This document shows, piece by piece, positions 1 to 7,960 of a DNA stretch of 64,000 nt; positions within the stretch are counted from its first letter, which is position 1; every line of letters starts with the position of its first letter. Position numbers and translations under genes: made by a program. The notes beneath the pieces were generated by a model, which was not told the DNA's origin, searched no databases, and worked only from the letters and a program-made list of their open reading frames with translations. Origin of the DNA: an uncultured Oscillospiraceae bacterium (GTDB lineage Bacteria > Bacillota > Clostridia > Oscillospirales > Ruminococcaceae); the NCBI GenBank assembly GCA_910583935.1, contig CAJTZM010000010.1, positions 23,920 through 87,919 on the forward strand, written 5' to 3'.

Positions 1-1
1 C

Positions 2-121
2 GACGGACCCACCGCCGTCTTTATAGCCGTCCGCCCTTCCGTCTGGATATGGCTGGGCGCAGGGCTTTTGCTTGGAGCTGTCTGCCTTTTGGCCTATCGA
101 AAAAAGAAAAAACGCAGATGA
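2..121 (+). CDS. C-terminal end of a small membrane protein (partial)
   Basis: Only the last 39 residues lie in the window; the start is beyond the left edge. The fragment opens with DGPTAVF, a motif seen in the GGADGPTAIF-type segment of sodium-translocating decarboxylase beta subunits and in short clostridial proteins annotated after them. One hydrophobic membrane span of about 20 residues follows, then a basic tail ending KKKKRR. The layout fits a short protein with one or two spans rather than the long multi-span decarboxylase subunit. A strong hairpin terminator follows directly and is shared with jag on the other strand. The family link is an inference from one motif. Confidence 0.5.
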   Translation, partial: DGPTAVFIAVRPSVWIWLGAGLLLGAVCLLAYRKKKKRR

Positions 122-126
122 AAAAA

Positions 127-159
127 GGAGGGTATCCTTATCAAGGATACCCTCCTTTT
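127..159. terminator. Bidirectional intrinsic terminator
   Basis: A 13-bp perfect stem (127-139 with 143-155) with a 3-base loop has a T run on each strand. It ends both the rightward partial gene and the leftward jag operon. Confidence 0.85.
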
Positions 160-169
160 GTTTTGCAAT

Positions 170-1009
170 CTAATCGATCTCGATTTTGGAATACAGCGGC
201 TTGCTGTCATCCTCCATCTCGACCTTAGTGCGGTTAGGCACAACGTCCTGGGGGACATATTTTTCTCTGGGCGGCCGCTTTTCAAAGCTTCGGCCGCCTC
301 TCGGGCCCCTGGATCCCCGGTCCCGGCTGTGTTCGCTCCGTTCTCCACCCTCAAAGGACCGGTCGCGGTTATAGCTTCTCTTCACCGGATTGGTAGAGGA
401 AATGACCACCCTACGGGCTGGCTCCTCTCCAACCGAAGAGGATACCACTCCGTCGATTCCCTGGATCGTCGCGTGAATGACCCGGCGCTCATATGGATTC
501 ATAGGCTCCAGCGTAACACTGCGACCGGTGCGCTGTACCTGGGAGGACAGCTTTTTCGCCAGATTCTCCAGGGTTTTTTCCCGCTTCTCCCGGTAGTTGC
601 CGCTATCTACCACAATGCGGTAATAATCGCCCTCCATCCGGTTGGCGACCAGCCCTGCCAGATATTGCAGCGCGTCCAGCGTTTCTCCCCGGCGGCCAAT
701 GAGCACGCCGAGTCCCTCGCCATTTAAGCTGATATTGGCGCTGTTTTCCCCTTCCGTTAGATCAATCTGGACATTTTCCAGCCCCATTTTCACAAAAATG
801 CTCTGCAGATAGTCTACTGCGCACTGAGCCTTAGAGGTCTCCAAGTACACCCGCACCTTTGCCGGAGAAGAACCTAGGCCCAAAAATCCCTTTTTCGGCA
901 GGTCGATAATTTCAAACTGCGCTTCCCCCTGGGATACGCCCATCTGCTCATATGCTTTTTCCAGCGCTTCGTCCACGGTTCTTCCCGTGGCAACGGTTTC
1001 ACGATTCAT
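170..1009 (-). CDS. jag: Jag/KhpB RNA-binding protein (SpoIIIJ-associated)
   Basis: A 279-residue cytoplasmic RNA-binding protein. The N-terminal Jag_N domain covers about residues 1-50 and contains KKGFLGLGSSPAKV. A KH domain follows with its GxxG loop as GRRG at 105-108. The R3H domain has Arg175 and His179 in NPYERRVIHA. The last 70 residues are a low-complexity Arg/Gly/Ser tail, longer than in many homologues and possibly an extra RNA-contact region. In other Firmicutes KhpB pairs with KhpA and affects cell division and envelope growth. It is the last gene of the rpmH-rnpA-yidD-yidC-jag cluster, and the RBS GGAGG precedes the ATG. The usual next genes mnmE-mnmG-rsmG are absent here. Confidence 0.95.
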   Translation of the reverse strand: MNRETVATGRTVDEALEKAYEQMGVSQGEAQFEIIDLPKKGFLGLGSSPAKVRVYLETSKAQCAVDYLQSIFVKMGLENVQIDLTEGENSANISLNGEGLGVLIGRRGETLDALQYLAGLVANRMEGDYYRIVVDSGNYREKREKTLENLAKKLSSQVQRTGRSVTLEPMNPYERRVIHATIQGIDGVVSSSVGEEPARRVVISSTNPVKRSYNRDRSFEGGERSEHSRDRGSRGPRGGRSFEKRPPREKYVPQDVVPNRTKVEMEDDSKPLYSKIEID

Positions 1010-1039
1010 TATAAAGCCTCCATTCCAAACAGCAAAACA

Positions 1040-2119
1040 CTATTCCTCATCACCTGTATATACATCGCCGTATTTCTCAGCCATCCGCCGGCGGGCCTCG
1101 GCGATTTTTTTCGCGTTCAGCTCCTTGGCGCTCATGGATTTTTCCTTTTCCTTCTCATCCAGCTCTTTTCCCTGAGCCCGTTTTTCCTTTAAAAGACGGC
1201 GTTCTTCTCTCTCCCGCTCTTTTTCCGCTTCTTCCGCCGCTTTTGCCGCCGCGATTGCCTCGGAAGGATCGAATTTTTTATGCAAAAACAGGCTTTGGAT
1301 CATAGTCAGTACGTTGGATAAAAGCCAGTACATGCCAACACCGGCAGGAACCTGGAAGGCAAACCACAAAGAGAACAGCGGCATAAAATACATCATGCCC
1401 TTCATCATCCCGCCGCCGGCCATATCCCCCATGGTAGCCTTATTCTGGCGCTGGGACTGGATGGAGATCAAAAGCGAGGTTATACCCGAGAGAATCGGCA
1501 CCAGCAAAAGCGGCAGATAAATGGACATGGACTGCCCATTCGGCATGAGGGTAGGGGTCGCAGCCAAATTAACGCCTAAAAAGGAAAAATCCATCCCCTG
1601 AGCGGCCTTAATAAAATCCTGCCCCAGCTCGCTCCAGGGTGCAGGGTCCGCCTGGATGGCGTTGATCACCGTAATCTGCGATGCCATGGTATTTCCGGTG
1701 TTTAATCCCAACGACGTAAGAATCTCGGTAGCCTTCTGAATCAGCTCCGCACCGGGCCGGATGATATGGGTGATCGGCTTATAGATAACGTCGATCATAC
1801 CAAACAGAATCGGAAAGCTGATTAAAGAGGGCAAGCATCCGCTCATCGGGTTGTAATGCTCCTTCTCATACAGCTTCATCATCTCTTCGTTGAGCTTTTC
1901 TTTGTTGTTTTTATATTTTCTTTGCAGCGCCTCCATCTGAGGCTTAAAGATCGCCGTTTTCATCATGGACTTTTGCTGCTTAATAGCCAAAGGCAGCTGC
2001 AGCGCCTTGGTAATCAGGGTAAACAGGATTAAGGCGAACCCATAATTTTTTACAATCAAATAACAGACATACATGATCCAGCCCAACGGCCAGCCGAATA
2101 CAGTATAAATAAAATTCAT
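1040..2119 (-). CDS. yidC: YidC/Oxa1-family membrane protein insertase
   Basis: A 359-residue insertase that helps place and fold proteins in the cytoplasmic membrane, alone or with SecYEG. The N-terminal spans at about residues 5-45 include KNYGFALILFTLITKALQLP, typical of the family. A cytoplasmic helical hairpin rich in Lys/Glu follows, then LPSLISFPILFGMIDVIYKP and two more spans near 200-270. The C-terminal 90 residues are a highly charged Glu/Lys/Arg coiled-coil tail that probably contacts ribosomes. The N terminus lacks the lipoprotein signal seen in Bacillus SpoIIIJ/YqjG, as is common in Clostridia. The start is supported by GGAGG 7 bases upstream. It lies 30 bases before jag. Confidence 0.95.
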   Translation of the reverse strand: MNFIYTVFGWPLGWIMYVCYLIVKNYGFALILFTLITKALQLPLAIKQQKSMMKTAIFKPQMEALQRKYKNNKEKLNEEMMKLYEKEHYNPMSGCLPSLISFPILFGMIDVIYKPITHIIRPGAELIQKATEILTSLGLNTGNTMASQITVINAIQADPAPWSELGQDFIKAAQGMDFSFLGVNLAATPTLMPNGQSMSIYLPLLLVPILSGITSLLISIQSQRQNKATMGDMAGGGMMKGMMYFMPLFSLWFAFQVPAGVGMYWLLSNVLTMIQSLFLHKKFDPSEAIAAAKAAEEAEKEREREERRLLKEKRAQGKELDEKEKEKSMSAKELNAKKIAEARRRMAEKYGDVYTGDEE

Positions 2120-2196
2120 TCCTTGTCCTCCATTAACAAATTTAAAAGAAGTCCTGCCGCGCTGTAAAAGCCTCTAGTGATAACAGGAGGAGCGGC

Positions 2197-2448
2197 TTAA
2201 TCCTTTTTTGTTTTTTGAAACCAGCGGAAGGTCTCAGGGACCGGATCGATTCCGCCAGGGTGAAAAGGATGACAGCGCAGGATGCGCCGAAGCGCCAAAA
2301 ACCCGCCCTTCCATACGCCAAAGCGATCGATCGCCTGCAGCGCGTAAGAAGAACAGGTAGGATAAAATCTGCAGGTGGGTACGGGTTTTAATTTAGACAG
2401 ATGCTTTTGATACATCCGTATCAGCCAAAGTACCGATTGTTTGATCAT
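2197..2448 (-). CDS. yidD: Membrane protein insertion efficiency factor YidD
   Basis: A small 83-residue protein of the UPF0161 family. The hallmark segment PTCRFYPTCSSYALQAIDRF is present and is followed by GGFLALRRILRCHPFHPGG. Family members associate with the inner face of the membrane, probably through an N-terminal amphipathic helix, and improve YidC-dependent insertion. The frame is open further upstream, but the chosen ATG begins MIKQSVLWLIRMYQKHLS, which matches the family N terminus. The gene overlaps the 3-prime end of rnpA by 56 bases, a common arrangement that suggests translational coupling. Confidence 0.9.
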   Translation of the reverse strand: MIKQSVLWLIRMYQKHLSKLKPVPTCRFYPTCSSYALQAIDRFGVWKGGFLALRRILRCHPFHPGGIDPVPETFRWFQKTKKD

Positions 2449-2785
2449 TTTCCAGAATTCCCAGCTTTTGCAGATGTTTTTGCAAAACAGGTCCAATTGC
2501 GGTGGATTTTGCAAGGGGCGTTTTGGCCCGTGCAACCAAAACAAGATCATAGCCGTTTTTTATTTTTTCCTGCAGCGGCCAAAACGCCGCCGTAATAATC
2601 CTTCTTGCCCTGTTTCGCTGTACCGCATTTCCAACCTTTTTCGATGCGGTAATGCCGATTCGAGTCTGACCTGTGCGATTTTTCAGCGCATAGGTGACAA
2701 TCAATGGGTGCGCCGCATACTTCCCCTTGCTGTAAACCCGGCGAAAATCGCGGTTTTGATTGAGTTTTACTACCTTCATACCCAT
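2393..2785 (-). CDS. rnpA: Ribonuclease P protein component
   Basis: The 130-residue basic protein subunit of RNase P, which binds the catalytic RNA and helps remove the 5-prime leader of precursor tRNAs. The RNR signature is present as KKVGNAVQRNRARRIITAAF, and the N terminus LNQNRDFRRVYSKGK matches the family. Two ATGs lie close together; the first is favoured because AAAAGGGG lies 7 bases ahead of it. The last 18 residues overlap yidD and probably lie outside the folded domain. The RNase P RNA gene is not in this window. Confidence 0.94.
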   Translation of the reverse strand: MGMKVVKLNQNRDFRRVYSKGKYAAHPLIVTYALKNRTGQTRIGITASKKVGNAVQRNRARRIITAAFWPLQEKIKNGYDLVLVARAKTPLAKSTAIGPVLQKHLQKLGILENDQTIGTLADTDVSKASV

Positions 2786-2805
2786 TCAACCGCCCCTTTT
2801 CCCAT

Positions 2806-2840
2806 AAAAAACGCCTTTTGAAAATGTTTCAAAAGGCGTT
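2806..2840 (-). terminator. Hairpin between rpmH and rnpA
   Basis: The 14-bp stem at 2810-2823 and 2827-2840 is followed on the minus strand by a T run. With the preceding hairpin it probably lowers read-through from the strong rpmH promoter into rnpA-yidD-yidC-jag. Confidence 0.75.
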
Positions 2841-2892
2841 TTTTGTCTTCGGTATCATTTTCCAGCAGCTGCCGGAAAATACGGCACATAAA

Positions 2893-2918
2893 AAGAAAGA
2901 CCACATAAGGATGTGGTC
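2893..2918 (-). terminator. Terminator directly after rpmH
   Basis: An 8-bp stem (2899-2906 with 2911-2918) with loop AAGG (CCTT on the minus strand) is followed on the minus strand by a T-rich tract. It lies 11 bases after the rpmH stop and fits partial termination after the ribosomal protein gene. Confidence 0.7.
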
Positions 2919-2928
2919 AACCCTCTTT

Positions 2929-3063
2929 TTAATAGGAGAGACGTGCTCTGCCTTTGGCTCTTCTGCGAGCCAAAACCTTACGCCCATTTCTGGTTGACAT
3001 TCTCTTGCGAAAACCGTGTTCTTTTTTTCTTTGCAGCTTTTTGGGCTGATATGTTCTGAACAT
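2929..3063 (-). CDS. rpmH: 50S ribosomal protein bL34
   Basis: A 44-residue, extremely basic large-subunit protein. MFRTYQPKKLQRKKEHGFRK begins it and RRRAKGRARLSY ends it, which is the complete family pattern. An upstream extension of the frame is rejected because AAAGGAGG lies 7 bases before this ATG and the length matches bL34. It is the first gene of the leftward operon and diverges from dnaA, the classical Firmicutes origin arrangement. Two hairpins downstream separate it from rnpA. Confidence 0.97.
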   Translation of the reverse strand: MFRTYQPKKLQRKKEHGFRKRMSTRNGRKVLARRRAKGRARLSY

Positions 3064-3101
3064 AAATGTCCCTCCTTTCGAGGCTAACCTTGCAAGAATA
3101 T

Positions 3102-3131
3102 AGTATATCTTACCTGGACTTGTTATGTCAA
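3102..3131 (-). promoter_or_regulatory. Probable sigma-A promoter of rpmH
   Basis: Read on the minus strand, TTGACA (3131-3126) and TATACT (3107-3102) are separated by 18 bases. The RBS and ATG of rpmH follow about 40 bases downstream. Confidence 0.75.
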
Positions 3132-3173
3132 TATCAAAAACAAAAAAAACCCGTTTTAAGAGCCGAAAACAAG

Positions 3174-3189
3174 ATTTTCCATGGAAAAT
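3174..3189. repeat. 16-bp perfect palindrome in the rpmH-dnaA intergenic region
   Basis: ATTTTCCATGGAAAAT is self-complementary over 16 bases. It sits between the divergent rpmH and dnaA promoters, close to DnaA-box-like TTTTCCAC sequences. A binding-protein site is possible, but no protein can be assigned. Confidence 0.5.
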
Positions 3190-3287
3190 ATACGCATTTT
3201 TTGCCGTTTGGGAAGAAACCGCATTTTGCAAAAATCTCCCCTTCTTTATACTATTAAATATATAGTTTCTTTCATCGGTGGAAAACC

Positions 3288-3317
3288 TTGAAAAAGGCCT
3301 TCATTTTATGTTATAAT
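3288..3317 (+). promoter_or_regulatory. Probable sigma-A promoter of dnaA, with a DnaA-box-like site
   Basis: TTGAAA at 3288-3293 and a perfect TATAAT at 3312-3317 are 18 bases apart. A near-match to the DnaA box in reverse orientation, GGTGGAAAA at 3277-3285, abuts the -35 element, which fits autoregulation of dnaA. Another CTTTCCACA lies shortly after the promoter. Confidence 0.75.
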
Positions 3318-3401
3318 TCTAGAGGATTTTTTTGTGAAAAAAAATGCTTTCCACAAAAAATCCCCATCCTTTTAACTGATACGAGGAGGTACCGATCGCA
3401 G

Positions 3402-4751
3402 ATGGAATCCCTACAGGAAATCCTGGACCTGGTTTTTGGCAAACTTCAGGAAAGTATGAATCCCACCGCCTATGCTGCATGGATCAAAGGAATAGAGCCT
3501 TTGAAAATGGAGGGCTCCACCGTCTATTTACAGGTGCAGACCCAATTTAAAAGGGACCAGATTATGGGCCGTTATCTGGAGCTGATCGCCGCTTCCTTTG
3601 AAGAGGTGGTTGGCTTTCCGGTCGAGGTGATCATCCAGTATAAATACAGCGACTCCTCCTCTTCTTTTAAGCCGGAGGCCGAATCCTTTCCCCAAAAATA
3701 CACCCAGGAGGAAATGGAAAAAAACAGCGCTGGCGGCGATTATGACTATACCTTTAGTACCTTTATCGTCGGTCCCTCGAATAAATTCGCTCATGCCGCC
3801 TCTCTGGCAGTGGCAACCAATCCGGCCGGCGCCTATAACCCCCTGTTTATTTACGGCGGCTCCGGACTGGGCAAAACCCATCTTCTGTCCGCTATTTCCA
3901 ATGAAATAGCCAAAAATAAGCCCGATACCAACGCCATCTATATTAAGGGCGAAGATTTTACCAACGAGCTAATCGAAGCAATTAAATCGGAAACCACCAC
4001 TGTCTTTCACAATAAATACCGGCAGGCGGATATTCTTTTGGTAGACGACATCCAGTTTATCGGAGGAAAGGACCAAACCCAGGAGGAATTTTTCCATACC
4101 TTCGACGCGCTGTATCAGGCGGAAAAACAGATTGTGCTGACCTCTGACAGGCCGCCGAAAGAAATTAAAACCCTTGAGGACCGACTGCGCAACCGTTTTG
4201 AGTGGGGACTTCTGGCGGATATTCAGCCGCCGGATTTTGAAACCCGCATCGCTATTATCCAGCGCAAGGCGGAGCTTTTAGAGATTCATGTTCCCAATGA
4301 AGTCTGCGAATATATCGCCAATAAGCTCAAAACCAATATCCGCCAGCTGGAAGGGGTCGTAAAAAAGCTCAAGGCCTACAAGCTTTTGGCCGGCACCCCT
4401 CCTTCCATCCTGATCGCGCAAAACGCCATCCGAGAGGTGCTCAACGACCAGCAGCCAATCCCGGTAACGGTAGAGCGCATTATCAACGAGGTGGGCCGTA
4501 CCTGCGGCGTGTCCCCACAGGACATCCGGTCCAATAAGCGTTCAGCGACCATTTCTTCGGCGCGGCAGGTTTCCATTTACATTGTTCGGGAGATCACCCA
4601 AATGTCCATGGCCTCCATCGGTGAGGAGTTCGGCGGCCGGGATCATTCAACCATCGTCTATGCCATTCAGCAGGTTGAGAAAAATATGAAGGTAGACTTT
4701 CGCTATCGGGAAATGGTAGAGGATATTATTAAAAACATTCAAAACAGTTAG
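3402..4751 (+). CDS. dnaA: Chromosomal replication initiator DnaA
   Basis: A 449-residue AAA+ ATPase that binds DnaA boxes and opens oriC. Domain I (about 1-80) begins MESLQEILDLVFGKLQE. A variable acidic linker follows, with a run of serines. Domain III has Walker A GGSGLGKTHLL and Walker B ILLVDDIQF. The C-terminal helix-turn-helix carries the signature GGRDHSTIVYAIQQVEK. The ATG at 3402 is chosen over the longer open frame because GAGGAGGT lies 11 bases upstream and the N terminus aligns with the family. A strong promoter lies about 85 bases upstream. The gene is in the usual place, divergent from rpmH and ahead of dnaN. Confidence 0.98.
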   Translation: MESLQEILDLVFGKLQESMNPTAYAAWIKGIEPLKMEGSTVYLQVQTQFKRDQIMGRYLELIAASFEEVVGFPVEVIIQYKYSDSSSSFKPEAESFPQKYTQEEMEKNSAGGDYDYTFSTFIVGPSNKFAHAASLAVATNPAGAYNPLFIYGGSGLGKTHLLSAISNEIAKNKPDTNAIYIKGEDFTNELIEAIKSETTTVFHNKYRQADILLVDDIQFIGGKDQTQEEFFHTFDALYQAEKQIVLTSDRPPKEIKTLEDRLRNRFEWGLLADIQPPDFETRIAIIQRKAELLEIHVPNEVCEYIANKLKTNIRQLEGVVKKLKAYKLLAGTPPSILIAQNAIREVLNDQQPIPVTVERIINEVGRTCGVSPQDIRSNKRSATISSARQVSIYIVREITQMSMASIGEEFGGRDHSTIVYAIQQVEKNMKVDFRYREMVEDIIKNIQNS

Positions 4752-5088
4752 TTTTCCACTGTTTTCTTCTTTTCACAGTCCACAAAAGGGGGAGTATTTT
4801 TCAGATCTTTTTTATTTTCCTCTTTTTCCACCGAATTTTCCACATTTCTTACACCCTTCACATTCCTTTTTGTGGATAATTTTATTATAAAAAATATTTC
4901 TCCACCTTTGCACATTTTCCTCACAGAACCTCCAACTGGCAAAAAGACGGATTTTTTCTTTTATTTACGCGGTTTCTCGCCTTCATTTCACAAATCAACC
5001 GCCCCTATTACTAAGACTAAATTTCTTTCTTTCTTTTCTTTTCTTTATCCCTTCTATTTTAATCTGTTAAAAAAGGAGTGTATCTTCA
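4752..5088. other. Probable oriC: AT-rich dnaA-dnaN intergenic region with DnaA boxes
   Basis: This 337-base gap has no gene. It holds one perfect DnaA box in reverse orientation (TGTGGATAA, 4871-4879) and several one- or two-mismatch copies such as TTTTCCACC (4824-4832) and TTTTCCACA (4836-4844). An AT-rich stretch at 4880-4900 could serve as the unwinding element, and a long pyrimidine tract covers about 5020-5065. Origins in this group are often split around dnaA, so the box-like sites at 3277-3355 may belong to it. The assignment rests on position and motif and has not been tested by GC skew. Confidence 0.75.
4871..4879 (-). promoter_or_regulatory. Perfect DnaA box
   Basis: TTATCCACA on the minus strand is an exact consensus match and lies immediately beside an AT-rich segment within the probable oriC. 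Confidence 0.8.
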
Positions 5089-6198
5089 TTGAAATTTAGC
5101 TGTTCAAGACCGGAGCTTTACGAAATCGTCTCTAACGTCTCCCGCGCAGTTTCGGGAAAAACCTCTCTTACCGTACTGGAAGGTATCCTGATTCGGGCCA
5201 AGGGAAATCTTCTTTCCTTTTTAGGGTATGATCTGGATTTAGGCATTTCCGCTCAAATGTCCGCCCAGATTGAGGAAGAAGGAGAGATCGTTCTTTCGGC
5301 TAAGCTTTTTGTCGATATGATGCGCCGCATGAACGGAGATACAGTAATCATTCAAACCGATGAAAAATATCTGACCGAAATTAAAAGCGGCGCAACGGAA
5401 TTTACAATCTTAGGCATTCCCTCCGACGAATTTCCAGAGATTCCCGCCGTACAGGAGGAACAGTCCATTCGCCTGCCTCAGCATCTTTTAAAGGGAATGA
5501 TTGACCAGACGCTGTTCGCCATCTCCACCAACGATTCCAAACCCGTCCATACCGGCTCTTTGTTCCAGCTGGAGGAGGGAGAGCTGCGGGTCGTGTCGGT
5601 AGATGGCTTTCGCCTGGCCCTGCGCCGGGAAAAGGTAACCGCTGAGGGAACAGCGCAATTTATCATCCCTGGGAAAACCCTTTCGGAAATGACCAAGCTT
5701 CTTTCCGACGATGAGCAGGAACAGGCCGGCCTGTTCCTCTCTCGTAAGCACGTGGTAGTGCAGATTGGCCAGTACAAGGTAATCTCCCGTCTTTTAGAGG
5801 GTGAATTTCTAGATTATCGGGCGGCGATTCCAGAGGGAAGCAGCACCACCGTTACAGTGGATGTACGCCCGTTTATGGACAGTATAGAAAGAACCTCCCT
5901 GTTAATTTCCGACCGGCTTAAAAGCCCGCTGCGCATCCAGTTTGAGGAAGGGCAGATCAAAATGTCCTGCTCTACAGCGATTGGAAAGGCGTACGACCAG
6001 CTGGAATGCAAGCTGGAGGGAGACGACGTGGAAATTGGCTTTAATAACCGCTATATGCTGGAGGCGCTACGCGCCACCGGATGCGATAAAGTAAAGCTTT
6101 TAATCAGCGGCCCCCTTTCTCCCATGAAAATGGTGCCGCTGGAGGGAGACAGCTTCCTGTTTTTAATTCTGCCGGTACGTTTAAAAAACGAAGCGTAA
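5089..6198 (+). CDS. dnaN: DNA polymerase III beta subunit (sliding clamp)
   Basis: The 369-residue ring-forming clamp that tethers the replicative polymerase to DNA and acts as a platform for repair and replication factors. Three repeated clamp domains of about 120 residues span the protein. The C terminus FLILPVRLKNE matches the family pattern near the partner-binding pocket. Translation appears to start at TTG, preceded by AAAAAGGAG at good spacing; no better ATG gives the family N terminus MKFSCSRPELYEIVSNVSRA. It lies after dnaA across the probable origin and heads a tight cluster with the S4 gene and recF. Confidence 0.97.
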   Translation: MKFSCSRPELYEIVSNVSRAVSGKTSLTVLEGILIRAKGNLLSFLGYDLDLGISAQMSAQIEEEGEIVLSAKLFVDMMRRMNGDTVIIQTDEKYLTEIKSGATEFTILGIPSDEFPEIPAVQEEQSIRLPQHLLKGMIDQTLFAISTNDSKPVHTGSLFQLEEGELRVVSVDGFRLALRREKVTAEGTAQFIIPGKTLSEMTKLLSDDEQEQAGLFLSRKHVVVQIGQYKVISRLLEGEFLDYRAAIPEGSSTTVTVDVRPFMDSIERTSLLISDRLKSPLRIQFEEGQIKMSCSTAIGKAYDQLECKLEGDDVEIGFNNRYMLEALRATGCDKVKLLISGPLSPMKMVPLEGDSFLFLILPVRLKNEA

Positions 6199-6240
6199 GC
6201 GGCAATGAAAATGCCTGTATGGCGGAAGGTGTAAAGAAGT

Positions 6241-6468
6241 ATGGCACAGACACATATTTTTACCATCCGGACTGAATGGATCCGGCTGGATCAGTTTTTA
6301 AAATTCTGCGGTCTGGCCGAAACCGGCGGACACGCCAAGGAAATTGTGGCGGAAGGGGCCGTATCGGTTAACGGTGATATCTGTACTGCCCGGGGAAAAA
6401 AGCTTTATCCCGGCGACCGGATTCAGATCGATCAATATGAGATTGAGGTTGCTGCCTGTGCGGATTGA
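6241..6468 (+). CDS. S4-domain RNA-binding protein (YaaA/RlbA type)
   Basis: A 75-residue protein consisting of one S4 RNA-binding fold, with LDQFLKFCGLAETGGHAKEI and the EGAVSVNG turn that contacts RNA. In Bacillus the equivalent gene (yaaA, also called rlbA) lies in the same place between dnaN and recF and is linked to the 50S ribosomal subunit. The start has an AAGGTG ribosome site about 9 bases upstream. Its end overlaps the GTG start of recF by 11 bases, so translation is probably coupled. Confidence 0.88.
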   Translation: MAQTHIFTIRTEWIRLDQFLKFCGLAETGGHAKEIVAEGAVSVNGDICTARGKKLYPGDRIQIDQYEIEVAACAD

Positions 6469-7561
6469 GCATTTGAAGCTGGAAAACTTTCGAAATATGC
6501 AGAGTATAGCCTTATTCCCCTGCAAAACCGTCAATATTGTTTATGGGAACAACGCTCAGGGAAAAACCAATCTGCTGGAGGCGGTATGGCTTTTGTCCGG
6601 CGCCAAAAGCTTTCGCGGCGCAAGGGATGCGGATCAAATCCGCTTTGGAGAAAACCAGGCGTTGATTGAGTCGGAATTTTATCAGGCGGGACGAGTACAG
6701 ACGGCAAAGCTGCAGATCAGCGGGCAAAAATCCGCTTGGCTCAACGAAATCAAGCAGGATTCGGTTACCGCCCTTGCGGGTATTTTTACAGCGGTGGTTT
6801 TTTCCCCATCCCATCTAGGGTTGGTCAAGGATGGTCCTGCCGGCCGCCGGAAATTTTTAGATACCTCCATCTGTCAGATTACGCCCCGCTACATCAGAAT
6901 GATAGGCCAATACCAGCGAATTCTTGTGCAGAGAAACACCCTTTTAAAGGATATTGCTTATGCGCCGTCTTTAATGGATACGCTGGATGTCTGGGACGAA
7001 AAGCTGGCGGCTTTGGGCGGGGCGATTCTCCGGCTTCGGATGGAATATACCCGGCGTCTCAATACCGAGGCGGCAAAAATTTACAAGGGCATCTCGATGG
7101 ATCGAGAACAGCTTTCTTTATGCTATCGTCCTTTGGGACTGCGTCTTGAGGAAGGGCAGTCTAAGGAGGAGATTTTCTCCTTGCTTTTGGAACAGACGGT
7201 AAAAAATCGGCCGGAGGACCTTCGAAACGGCGTGACAAGCGTCGGTCCTCACCGGGATGATCTGGAAATTCTGATCAATGGCCGCAGTGTCCGCTCCTTT
7301 GGTTCGCAGGGTCAGCAGCGCAGTGCAGTGTTATCCTTAAAGCTGGCGGAAAGCCGCTGTATCGGCGAAATTTTAAAAGAGCATCCGGTGATATTATTGG
7401 ATGACGTGATGAGCGAGCTGGACCAAAGCAGGAGAGAATATCTGTTAAACCATCTCACCGGCAGCCAGATTTTTATTACCTGCTGTGATAAGGGATATTT
7501 TTCCCAACTGGCAGAAGGCCGGGTTTTTTCAATGGAAAAAGGATGTCTGACCGAGGAATAG
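6458..7561 (+). CDS. recF: DNA replication and repair protein RecF
   Basis: A 367-residue SMC-like ATPase that helps load RecA at gaps through RecFOR. Walker A is GNNAQGKTNLL (about 30-40). The ABC-type signature region is GSQGQQRSAVLSLKLAE, and Walker B is VILLDDVMSELD. The frame is open further upstream, but MRIEHLKLENFRN is the conserved N terminus, so the GTG at 6458 is chosen. The gene overlaps the S4 gene and is followed 11 bases later by the remB-like gene, in the canonical origin order. Confidence 0.96.
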   Translation: MRIEHLKLENFRNMQSIALFPCKTVNIVYGNNAQGKTNLLEAVWLLSGAKSFRGARDADQIRFGENQALIESEFYQAGRVQTAKLQISGQKSAWLNEIKQDSVTALAGIFTAVVFSPSHLGLVKDGPAGRRKFLDTSICQITPRYIRMIGQYQRILVQRNTLLKDIAYAPSLMDTLDVWDEKLAALGGAILRLRMEYTRRLNTEAAKIYKGISMDREQLSLCYRPLGLRLEEGQSKEEIFSLLLEQTVKNRPEDLRNGVTSVGPHRDDLEILINGRSVRSFGSQGQQRSAVLSLKLAESRCIGEILKEHPVILLDDVMSELDQSRREYLLNHLTGSQIFITCCDKGYFSQLAEGRVFSMEKGCLTEE

Positions 7562-7572
7562 GAGGTTTTTCC

Positions 7573-7842
7573 TTGTATTTGCATTTGGGACAAAATATTG
7601 TGGTGCGGACCGCTTGTGTGGTGGGCATCTTCGATATTGAGAATACCTCTATGAGCCGGCTGACCAGATCCTATCTGGCTCAGGCGGAAAAAAGCGGCCG
7701 GGTGGTCAACGTTTCTTCGGAGCTGCCCAAATCCTTCATCGTTTGTGAGGAAGACCGAAAAATTACCGTGTACATCTCCCAGATCTCTCCTGCCACTCTT
7801 CGCAAACGGACTGGATTTATCGCAGGGCTCTCGCATTTTTAA
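7573..7842 (+). CDS. remB: RemB-like (DUF370) regulatory protein
   Basis: An 89-residue protein of the extracellular-matrix regulatory RemA/RemB family (DUF370). It begins with YLHLGQNIVVRTACVVGIFD and has the conserved ENTSMSRLTRSYL. In Bacillus RemB (YaaB) occupies the same place between recF and gyrB, while RemA activates biofilm-matrix genes as a ring-shaped DNA-binding protein. The start is TTG with AGGAGG 8 bases upstream. Its role here is inferred from the family and the conserved position. Confidence 0.88.
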   Translation: MYLHLGQNIVVRTACVVGIFDIENTSMSRLTRSYLAQAEKSGRVVNVSSELPKSFIVCEEDRKITVYISQISPATLRKRTGFIAGLSHF

Positions 7843-7960
7843 TACAAATCTGCCAATATCCTCTGTTTAGAAGGCAGGAAGCTTTTTCATATCTTTCTTA
7901 TAGAAAAAATAAAAACGGGCTTAATCAAGGCTCGGGAATCCTGTTTGGAGGGAAATCAAT

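Noticed and set aside
3064..3231. 56-residue extension of ribosomal protein bL34
   Set aside because: The ATG at 3063 has AAAGGAGG and gives the standard 44 residues; the extension covers the promoter.
3288..3401. N-terminal extension of DnaA by 38 residues
   Set aside because: The extension overlaps the dnaA promoter itself; the ATG at 3402 has a good ribosome site and matches the family start.
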